Shown: one piece after another, positions 11,980-20,233 of the stretch | How the letters are laid out: each line of letters starts with the position of its first letter | Position numbering within the stretch: the stretch's first letter is position 1 | NCBI GenBank assembly: GCA_036971615.1 | Contig: JAYKKR010000005.1 | Span: forward strand, 496,001-560,000 | Reading direction: 5' to 3' | Source of the DNA: Amyloporia xantha | Taxonomy: Eukaryota; Basidiomycota; Agaricomycetes; Polyporales; Adustoporiaceae | Length of the DNA stretch: 64,000 nucleotides | Made by a program: the position numbers and the translations under genes | The notes under the pieces: model-generated | The model's input: the letters and a program-made list of their open reading frames with translations, nothing else | What the model was told of the DNA's origin: nothing | Database searches by the model: none

Positions 11980-13478
11980 ATGCATGCAATACAGGTATGC
12001 ATGTGAGAGTTTAACTCTTGCTTTGTGCTCATAATCTCTACTTCGATCTAGCAACAATATTGGGCAGTCCGAGACTATCTAAGTCCGGTACGCCACTCTT
12101 GATGCATCTTGGGTATCAATAATGGTCATCATTCCGCCGCCAGGTTCTGAAAGAAAGCAAGTTTAAAGAACACGGACGTATCACGCCAGGTACGTTCCAT
12201 AGAACCGCTACTAAGCAAAGGACCAACGCGTGGCACTACAGAGGAATTTGTCGCTGCCGGTGATTTCCTGGCGTACAAGTTCCCAGTTTGGTCATGGTGA
12301 GCTCGCTGCAATCGTGTATCTCATCGTTTGACGCTCTATACGGCGTACACAGGGAGAAGGGCGACGTGTCTAAGGCAAGAGATTACCTCCCTGCTGATAA
12401 GCAATACCTGGTTACCCACGGCGTGCCATGCCTTCGGCGCGCTACTGCTCTCGCTTACACTGATGCAGATGAGGACGCTGAACGGCTTCTTTCATTTGGA
12501 GACCTGTCGTCGACGGGCAACGAGGCAGACGAGTGGGTTGAGACTCATGCAGGACGTGTATCGACCCAAGATTCAGCAGCGAATGCGGGTGACATCGACG
12601 AAATTCCAGACGTGGATGAGCCCTCTGGCGAAGATGCAATGTCTAGCGCGATGGGAACCATGTCGATTTCGGGTGCGAATGGGGGTGGCATAGGAGAAAT
12701 CCCTGATATGGACGAGATTCCCGACATGGAGGAGGATGATCTGGAAGCTGGCGACGATGAGGCTACGGCTTCTGCGCCGAGCGGTGCCGCACCTTCATCA
12801 ACGGTGATTGATGCGAGGTGCGTGCAATACAGAATGATTCGCCAGCGATGCCGCTCATTCCTTTACGGGTTATGAATGCAGTCAGATCGAGGTAGCCAAA
12901 GGAAACCTGCTGCAAGTACGGACGTACGATGTCATGATCACGTACGACAAGTACTATCAAACACCACGCATCTGGTTGATTGGCTATGACGAGGTGAGCG
13001 CCTCCTAACCAGGTGTATATGTGTGCGTTCAGCATTGACGTCGGGCGCTGTGCAGAATCGGACACCTCTGACGCCGCCGCAAATCTTCCAAGACATCTCT
13101 GCCGACCACGCGTTCAAGACAGTTACCATCGAGGCGTTCCCTCACTCTACCAGCCTGCAAGCCGCGTCTGTGCATCCTTGCAAGCACGCAAGTGTCATGA
13201 AGAAAGTCATCGAACGCATGAACGCCGGCGTCATCGAGGAGCAACAAGCTCAGCGCAAGGCGTCCTCATCGGGTGCTGCTTCGCCGAAGGATAAGCAGAA
13301 GAAATGGCTCTTCCGGCGTGCGAGCGGCAACGGGAAAGAGGACAAGGCGCCGCCGCTTTCGCCAGGTTTGGAGGAGGACATCGAAGGAATGCGGGTGGAC
13401 TTCTATCTCGTCGTCTTCCTGAAGTTCATCGCATCGATCGTGCCGACGATCGAAGTGGATTCTACCACAGCATTCTGA
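11980..13478 (+). CDS. ATG3: Atg3, E2-like enzyme for Atg8 lipidation
   Basis: Atg3 receives Atg8 from the E1 Atg7 as a thioester and passes it to phosphatidylethanolamine, which drives autophagosome growth. Seven exons make 383 residues: 11980-11994, 12052-12087, 12144-12189, 12242-12296, 12353-12817, 12882-12993 and 13056-13478. The first exon codes only five residues (MHAIQ). The next exons give the membrane-sensing amphipathic N-terminus and the family signature [20 protein letters not shown] followed by [21 protein letters not shown] long acidic, probably flexible insert repeats DEIPDVDE / [15 protein letters not shown]. The catalytic core follows: [17 protein letters not shown], then the active-site HPC motif in [15 protein letters not shown], with Cys285 as the thioester residue. 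The C-terminus [20 protein letters not shown] closes the fold. Frame is kept across every junction, so the gene appears intact. Confidence 0.95.
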
Positions 13479-13843
13479 TTGTGGGTTGCGTCTCGGAAGG
13501 GGGATGCGAAGGGACGATTATTTGGAAGCTATAGACGTATCAGCAGAAGATACCTGAGTTTAGGAATTATATGCTCGCCTTCTCAGATCTTGTGTACCAT
13601 TACTATGTACAACAATTTGTTCATTCTCCATCGGGCTCATGCCTCGACAGCGCAGGCGTCTTCAGATAGATATTCAATATCCTTGTCATAACCGGTCAAA
13701 GTGCCGATGAGAGAGAAATACAATTCGATAACTTAGCGAACACAAATGTTTTCTACGACAAAACCGCAAGACATATGAAGCATCCCCGACTCATTCAATC
13801 CATGGGTATGAACAAAGAAATAGGAGTATGTAGATACCGTCAA

Positions 13844-15250
13844 TCACGTAGCTTCCGCAACGCGTGTCTTCGACTTCGACTTGTCCTTTTTCTCCTTTTT
13901 CTCCTTCTTCCTTTCCTTGCCAGTCTCCCCGATCATCGACGTGTCCGCATCTACGACCATCGCATCTGCATCCACCTCACTCTTCCTCCGCTTCTTCGAC
14001 TTGTCCTTCTTGTCCTTCTTACCATCCTCCGGCTGTTTTGACGTTGCGTTTTCATCCACAGCCATACTCGGGGGGTCTTCAGATCCATTTACTGCCACTT
14101 CACCGTTCCCGCCTTTCTGCTTCTTGCTTTTTTTCCCTTCCTCACCCTGCGCCCCTTCCAATTCTTTCCCCTTCTTGCTCTTGTCTTTTTTCTTCGACGA
14201 CTCGCCTGCAGCCCCCTCCACTGCTTTGGCAGGTGATGACGTTGACAGCGAGCTGGACGCCTCCGATGAACCCTCTTTCTTCTCCTTCCCCTTTTCTTTC
14301 TTTTTATCTTTCTTCTCCTTTTTCTCCTTCTTTCCTGATGATTCGCCTACATCAGCTGTCCCCGCCGCATTCGCTGGCAGCGATGAAGCGAACACAGCAT
14401 CAATCTCTGCAGCATCCTTGTCCTTCTTTGACTTTTTCTTCCGATCTCCCGCGTCCTGGAAAAACGTCAACGAATGACACCATATTACGATCAACTAACA
14501 CCAACCTGTGTTGAAGCTTCACTATCCATCACTACAGCCTTGCGCTTCTTTTCGGACTTCTTGTCCTTTTTTGCCGAATCGTGGGCGACAGACGCGTCGG
14601 TGCCGTTCGGTGCATCAGCATTCGCATGCACATGGTTGTTTTTCGGTGACGGAGACGAAGCTGGGACTGGAGTAGCGAAAGGCGACATCCGCACCGGAGT
14701 GCCCAAGGGAGTGACGTTAGCGCCAGTTGCTTCATATCGAGTAGGGCCCCTAGCCCAGCCAGCAGTGCCACCATTTTGCCCGTAGGACTGATACGTACCC
14801 GCAGAAGCATTTGTTCTTCCATTGGAGTAGTTATTATTCCGCGGACCGCCGTTTTGTTGCTAAACACAGGACGTCAAGACGTGCGAAGCAATTATGGGAG
14901 AATCAAGTGGACATACACCCTTGGGACCCTTGTATAGACCCCCCTGGTACTTCTCCGCCTCGCTGATACATTGCGTGTGGCTCTTGTACTGTGCTGGCCC
15001 CGCAAATGTCGTACTGCAGTCGATGCAAGTGAACGACGAATTGCACATCGCTCGATGGGTATCGAGCTTCGGCTTCTTGACGACATCGGCGCATGCTAGA
15101 TAGACGTTGATCACGATCAGGGGACACGTTCAATACAGAGCTCAGCACACTGAGCATCCTCTCTCACCATCGCATCTGCAATGCGAACAGGCTCGATGAG
15201 TACCCCATGAAAAATACCAAATATTGAACGACTCACTGGAACGACACCAT
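13844..15250 (-). CDS. LYAR-type C2HC zinc-finger nucleolar protein
   Basis: Homologues of LYAR are nucleolar proteins that bind nucleic acid and act in rRNA transcription and ribosome synthesis. Five exons (15237-15250, 15168-15175, 14917-15095, 14506-14859, 13844-14455) give 388 residues. The first three build the N-terminal zinc fingers: MVSFQCDACADVVKKPKLDT, then HRAMCNSSFTCIDCSTTFAG and YKSHTQCISEAEKYQGGLYK. Exon 4 carries the conserved RGPTRYEATGANVTPLGTPV segment. The last exon is a long lysine/glutamate run with serine patches, typical of nucleolar proteins. Exon 2 is only 8 nt long, yet without it the first zinc-ligand pair (CDAC) cannot be read. It is flanked by AG and GT on the coding strand. 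The spliced frame is open throughout. The gene is convergent with ATG3, 365 bp away. Confidence 0.9.
15168..15175 (-). other. 8-nt microexon of the LYAR-type gene
   Basis: The bases ATGCGATG (read on the minus strand) sit between introns of 61 nt (15176-15236) and 72 nt (15096-15167). They supply the codons for Cys and Asp and the first base of Ala in the zinc-ligand sequence QCDAC. Skipping the exon would remove the first zinc ligands and shift the frame. Confidence 0.8.
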
Positions 15251-15468
15251 ATTGAAAAGCCTGCTTGTCAAATGTCGCGAGTGTTATGGCTGACGAGGAA
15301 AGAGCACCAATTCTAGGAGACGAAAGGGTAGCAGCAGCCTGTGCCCCTAGTTCTGTGCAGCTTCAATTTCGACCAAGGCGGGAAATTTTCGGCACGTGCC
15401 CCATCAATTGATCCGCGATCGAGCCCCGATACGGAAGCAAGTTGTGGTGCAAAGGCCAACGGACGTCG

Positions 15469-15476
15469 GACAAGGC
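15469..15476 (+). repeat. Left target-site duplication (8 bp)
   Basis: GACAAGGC abuts the left end of the 715 bp transposon and is repeated exactly at 16192-16199, directly after its right end. Confidence 0.85.
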
Positions 15477-16191
15477 AGGACCCCCGCAAATCCCCTAAGA
15501 GGTCCGATCCCGGACCCCCAAAAAAGGGCCCCCCAGGGGCGAAATGTTCGATCCAAATTTGCTCAAATCCCCAAAATTGGGCCTCAAAAACTGGAAATGT
15601 TGCGTGCCTAAGACCCCCAACAACCTGGCATCTGGAGGGAGGTTCGGTCCAGGGACCCCCAAAAGTCACGTCATTCGGCGGGTTGGTGCCTCGAACATGA
15701 CTGGTGCGGAGTCTCATGCTGCTACTAAATGTTCTTCTTTCGGTTATCTATTCTACGAATCCATTCGCGACAATATATATTTTCAGCCGCTTTGCTTGAT
15801 TTTAAATGGCAACAGCTGCTTCTTGAAAACGTGCCGCACCTTCGGACAAGAACAGGGGCGAGTTGGATACTCAAAATGGTGCGTTAGCCTGGGAGATGGG
15901 AGTGATGTCGAAGAAACTTAAGGAGGCGTAAATGTAACGGATATCTATAAAGTGCTTCCTATAGTTCCTAGGCTTTTATTTGACGTATGTGAGGCTCGCA
16001 GTACACGGCGAAAATCCTACGCGAGTTGGTGGACGCTCTGGGCGCTTTTTTGTAGGTTTGATCCCATATACCCCCAAATTTAGCCTCTTTCACGGGACCT
16101 TCGGTGCCAAATCCCCAAATTTGGCTCTATAGCGACCCCCAAATTTGGGTACCAGCGGGATCGGACCTCTTAGGGGATTTGCGGGGGTCCT
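15477..16191. mobile_element. Non-autonomous DNA transposon, hAT-like MITE, 715 bp
   Basis: The ends are perfect 36 bp inverted repeats: 15477-15512 (beginning AGGACCCCCGCAAATCC) and 16156-16191 (the reverse complement). Identical 8 bp direct repeats, GACAAGGC, flank both ends, as expected for a target duplication. An 8 bp duplication is typical of the hAT superfamily, though other superfamilies (P, Merlin) also make 8 bp. The interior codes for no transposase; its ORFs have no similarity to one. Subterminal copies of a CCCCCAAATTTGG-like motif occur on the right at about 16068, 16112 and 16134, with weaker relatives on the left near 15574; clustered subterminal motifs are usual for hAT-type binding sites. 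It sits 227 bp upstream of the LYAR-type start codon and about 730 bp upstream of the small secreted protein. The perfect ends and duplication suggest recent movement. Confidence 0.88.
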
Positions 16192-16199
16192 GACAAGGC
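16192..16199 (+). repeat. Right target-site duplication (8 bp)
   Basis: GACAAGGC directly after the right inverted repeat, identical to 15469-15476. Confidence 0.85.
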
Positions 16200-16918
16200 T
16201 CAACTCACTGCTCAGATCCATCTCTGAACTGTTCTGCAGCAATCGGCGGCAAGCTCTCGAAGTCCCCCAGTCAGCTGGACGATATTCGCAGATACCAGCC
16301 CACCTGGCTCCCAGGACAGTGCTTAGCGACTCTAGTCTTGGCTTGAACTGCGATTTACATTGTATGCAGTACTCTCAATATTATGCTGTCTGACAGTCCA
16401 AGTCCCTGTATTTTTCACGACCCGTCACGTCTAGCGGCTCAAATGTCTGGCGGTAGACTGGTCCGTCTAACCGAACTGAAGTGACAATGATAGTCAACTT
16501 GGACACGACCTAATGTGACAATGTCTCATTGTGCTGTGTACTCGTGAGTTGTCTAGCAGCTCGTTGGCAACTCAACATGTGCTTTAAACTGGTTAGTCCT
16601 CGACTCTCCTACTGGGGGCTGTGCTGTTCTTCAGATCGAATCTGCGACCGCAGCTATCCCGTCTACGAATATGGTCTACACCCGCTTCGCAGCCGTCCCG
16701 GATGTGTATACGGATGCGGTCTTCTAATGATGCACCATTTCCCGGACACTGCTTCGAACTCCTGGGGTTTCCGCAAGTGATGGCGTATCCGTTGTCTAAC
16801 GGACACAGAGGGCATGTCAACTGCGATTTACAAGGCTCTGGGACGCTCGCTTATACGTAGAACAAGGCATTCATCTGCTTATCCCAAAGCGCACCTCGAG
16901 CTCCTTATTGTGGTCAAC
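16200..16918. other. Spacer between the transposon and the small secreted protein gene
   Basis: No coding region or repeat is supported here. It presumably holds the promoter of the gene starting at 16919, but I saw no TATA box. Confidence 0.4.
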
Positions 16919-17230
16919 ATGAAGTTGTTTGCTTGGACAGCTTTCGTCCTTCTCAGCGTTGGTCTCATCGTAGCGGCGCCTACACCACCACGACCACCGA
17001 GATGTTCTCCATTGATGCACTTCGAAACCATGACTATTACTTTGACCGACGTCGACTATCCGCTAGTGACCACCACAGAAACTGGAACGGTAGGCTACTC
17101 TGGGACCCCCTGGCTCGGCTCGTCGACTTGCACTGTTACGGTTGAGGAGACGTCTTACGTGTGGACGCAGACCACGACATGCACCAGCACCAACGGAGAC
17201 CGGGCCTATCCCAGTGACTATGTTTTGTAA
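16919..17230 (+). CDS. Small secreted protein, 103 residues
   Basis: A single-exon ORF begins with a textbook signal peptide: MK, a hydrophobic core (LFAWTAFVLLSVGLIVAA) and a likely cleavage site before PTPPRPP. The mature part is about 80 residues, rich in threonine (runs such as TMTITLTD, TTTETGTV and TQTTTCTSTN), with three cysteines, so it is probably O-glycosylated. There is no domain I recognise. Size, secretion signal and lack of similarity fit the loose class of fungal small secreted proteins, whose roles range from wall components to effectors; nothing here decides between them. It lies downstream of the transposon in otherwise empty DNA. Confidence 0.6.
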   Translation: MKLFAWTAFVLLSVGLIVAAPTPPRPPRCSPLMHFETMTITLTDVDYPLVTTTETGTVGYSGTPWLGSSTCTVTVEETSYVWTQTTTCTSTNGDRAYPSDYVL

Positions 17231-17929
17231 TCGTAAACATACGCATTCCTGCGCGATTTTACTTGACTGTGCCATATGCCACTTGCATTTTGCTGAATTC
17301 AGCTTCAGGTAGACTGTAGAGCGCAATCTCGTGGATTGCTTGCAGTCTTGACGAATCACATGCAAGGAATGCGGCACGTCTCGACGTTGAATCATGGAGA
17401 CCCCGGGTGATCTGGAGACAAGTCTACGATGGTCAGGAATGTCCGTAGTGAATATAATACTGTGTTAATTGAACTTGCACCAACAGTATTTCTCTGCTAA
17501 CGTGGTTCGCGTTGGTCAGGTTGTGAATGGAAACCGACGGATGGACCTTGACTGGATTATATCTGGAGCCGCCTCGAATGTTCCGTCGCTTCAAGGATCA
17601 CGTTGCAACTGAGTGAAATGAGCATTGATTCCAAGCGACAATTGAAGCCTCAGCCTCGCGCGACCTGGACAGTCCTCCGAGAGGGCCGCGGCGGGTGTGA
17701 CAAATGCAGCGCGGCTCACGTGTGGCGTGACCTACGTGAATAAGATCCGCGTCCCGAGATTTCCCGAGCAAATGCCAGGGATCCGATTGGCTCCCCCGCA
17801 TCACGTGGTGTCTGCGATCAATATGCAGGTTTGCTAAGCAGGAGAGGTGTAGAGGATAGACGCCTGTTTATTAGAGATGGGAGGAGACGGCTCAGGTGCT
17901 CGTCCGACGTCTCACCGTTTCTCACCATC
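17231..17929. other. Spacer and promoter region of cytochrome c peroxidase
   Basis: No ORF is supported. The last 150 bp carry two recognisable motifs, listed separately, upstream of the peroxidase start codon. Confidence 0.45.
17786..17807 (+). promoter_or_regulatory. Inverted CCAAT box and CACGTG E-box upstream of ccp1
   Basis: ATTGG (inverted CCAAT) lies at 17786-17790 and CACGTG at 17802-17807, about 120-145 bp before the ATG. CCAAT is the site of the fungal HAP complex, which commonly controls respiratory and haem-protein genes; CACGTG is a bHLH site. The fit to a mitochondrial haem enzyme is suggestive only, since both motifs are short. Confidence 0.35.
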
Positions 17930-19456
17930 ATGTCCTTCTCTGTCTTCAGAGCTTCTGTCCGCAAGGCCCCATTCTCAGCTGCCAGGGCCCCCAGAGCTCT
18001 CCGCTCCCCCGGCTTCAGGAAGTATTCTACTGACGCACCAAAGAAGTCGAATACCGCACTCTATGCTGGGCTGGGAGCGGCCGCCGCCGTCGGTGGCATT
18101 GCATTCTATGTATACACCTCCAACTCCAGCACCGCCAAGGAGGCTGGCACCGCCGTCAAGTCCGGCGTGCAGGCCGCCAAGGTCGCCACCAACTTCGTAC
18201 CCAGCAAGGAGGACTACCAAAAGGTAAGCAGCTGACACCCCGGCCCCGGCAGCTCGGTGATGGAATGTCGTCTTCTAGGTTTACAACAGGATCGCCGAGA
18301 TCTTGGACGAAGCAGCTGAAAAGGACTACGACGGTGCGTGGGAGCACCGTTGAATTGACTCCAGTCGCTAAACTAAATCCAATTGAATGCGCAGATGGCT
18401 CCTACGGCCCCGTGCTCCTGCGACTGGCATGGCACGCCTCGGGCACATATGACAAGGAAACTGGCACTGGTGGGAGGTACGCGTGACTCTGCTGTCCTCG
18501 TGAGGCTCGCTGACGCCGAGCCCATTCAGCAACTATGCCACAATGCGTTTCGAGCCCGAGGCCCTGCACGGCGCCAACAACGGCTTGCACGTCGCCCGTG
18601 GGCTGATGGAACGTATCCATGAGGAATTCCCCTGGATCTCGTACGGTGACCTCTGGACGCTCGGAGGTGTTTGCGCCGTCCAGGAAATGGGGGGCCCCAA
18701 GATCCCTTGGAGGCCGGGCAGGATTGACGGCTTTACAGAGCACGTAACGCCCGACGGCCGTCTGCCCGACGCTTCGCAGGGTGCGGACCACTTGAGGAAC
18801 GTGAGTAATTCGATATTGCCTCCTCGCGGGAGAATCATGCTCATGTGTCCGCTGCCGTCGGTTCTAGATCTTTTACCGCATGGGGCACGTCTATTTCCCA
18901 TTTGCCTATAGCCGATTTCGCTGACCATCCTTGTAGTTGGAATGACCAGGAAATTGTTGCGCTCTCTGGTGCCCATGCGCTTGGCCGCTGCCACACCGAC
19001 CGCTCTGGCTTCGAGGGTCCCTGGACCTTCTCTCCCGTTTCCGTGAGCAATGAGTACTACCGCCTCCTCTTAGAGGAGAAGTGGTTGTGGAGGAAGTGGA
19101 ATGGCCCCAAGCAGCTCCAGGACAAGACGACCAAGACGCTCATGATGCTGCCGTGCGTATTTCCTATTGCTATTACTCAGCGGCGTAGCTCATTTACTTG
19201 CACGATAGGACGGACTACTCGCTCATCCAGGACAAGTCGTTCAAGAAGTACGTCGAGGCGTACGCCAAGGACCAGGACCTGTTTTTCAAGGAGTACGTGT
19301 GCCCTGCACGCCTTGACCCACCATCGCCATCTCACTGACCGACGTTCCTCTCGTAGCTTCTCCAGCGTGATCTCCCGCCTGTTCGAGCTCGGCGTCCCGC
19401 AGCAGCAGTTCGTCGCCTCCGAGCCGTGGATCATGAAGGGCAGCGACGAGCAGTAG
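17930..19456 (+). CDS. CCP1: Cytochrome c peroxidase, mitochondrial
   Basis: The enzyme reduces hydrogen peroxide with electrons from cytochrome c in the mitochondrial intermembrane space. Eight exons give 372 residues: 17930-18223, 18279-18333, 18395-18476, 18530-18800, 18868-18884, 18937-19152, 19209-19292 and 19357-19456. The N-terminus is a basic presequence ([20 protein letters not shown]), then a hydrophobic sorting stretch ([20 protein letters not shown]). The distal haem pocket is [20 protein letters not shown], with the catalytic Arg, Trp and His. The proximal ligand is His in [13 protein letters not shown], and the radical-forming Trp follows in FEGPWTF. Exon 5 is only 17 nt, and the intron after it must begin with GC (GCACGT) to keep frame. 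The gene ends 777 bp from, and convergent with, the arrestin gene. Confidence 0.95.
18885..18936 (+). other. GC-AG intron in CCP1
   Basis: The donor GGG|GCACGT and the acceptor TTGTAG give [15 protein letters not shown]. The nearby GT, five bases on, would create a stop codon after two residues. Confidence 0.75.
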
Positions 19457-20233
19457 ATAGATGCCGGTCCGCTAGAACGTATATCTAGATGTCTGCTAGA
19501 TCTAGAGCTCCCGCTAGAGTTAGACCTAGAGCGACCGACCATCTTACAGCCGTATAGCTTGTCTTCGTACGCATGATTTTGATTCCAGGACAGATATCGA
19601 TGCTGCATTTATATATAGGGTTTTACTTTGTTTTCGTTTTGCTCAGTGCCCGACGTGTCAATGCTACTTTGTAATACATCTTGGATGCAGACCTCTATCG
19701 TTTGACGAGGGCCTTATGAGGATCCGAGTGGGTGTTTGATGGAGGATAAATTCGTAGAATTTTTTAAAAAAAGAGTGGGTGCTTGAGACATGTGCGTATG
19801 TTTCGTTGTCGAAGTGATTCACGACTGGTCAGGCATCATGGAGCTGTATGCGTGTCGAGCAACTGCATGCAGCTGCGCACAATCTAGTATATTGTACAAC
19901 CGCGTGCGCAGGTAAAAGAGTGGAGAGAATCTATGGACGGATGATACCTACGCTACTGAAGGTCCCTTTTCAATCATATTTAAGTCGTGCAGTTCATCTA
20001 ACATACCAGGCAGTCTATATCGTGAGTATAGTACATCGATGAGAACAAACAGGGATCAATGGATACGGAGAGACGTTACTTATGCAATGCGAACGAGAGG
20101 CGGGAAAACGGAGCTGGGTCGTGGTGGGGTTTTTGGTCGTGAAAAAGCCGTATATGCACTTGACGAAGAAACGAAAGACTGGAAGAGAGAGAGAGAAAAA
20201 ATCAGAAAGAAACGAGTGGGGAATCCGTCACTG
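19457..20233. other. Convergent 3' spacer between CCP1 and the arrestin gene
   Basis: Both neighbours end here, so this stretch should contain two 3' UTRs. No ORF with similarity was seen. An A-rich run occurs near 19761-19775. Confidence 0.4.

Noticed and set aside
13864..14514. Plus-strand ORFs of about 200 codons, Ser/Pro/Phe-rich
   Set aside because: They mirror the lysine/glutamate codons (AAG, GAG) of the LYAR-type gene and have no independent support.
15313..15717. ORFs of 119-134 codons crossing the left end of the MITE
   Set aside because: They start outside the element and cross its inverted repeat, so they are accidental; no transposase motif is present.
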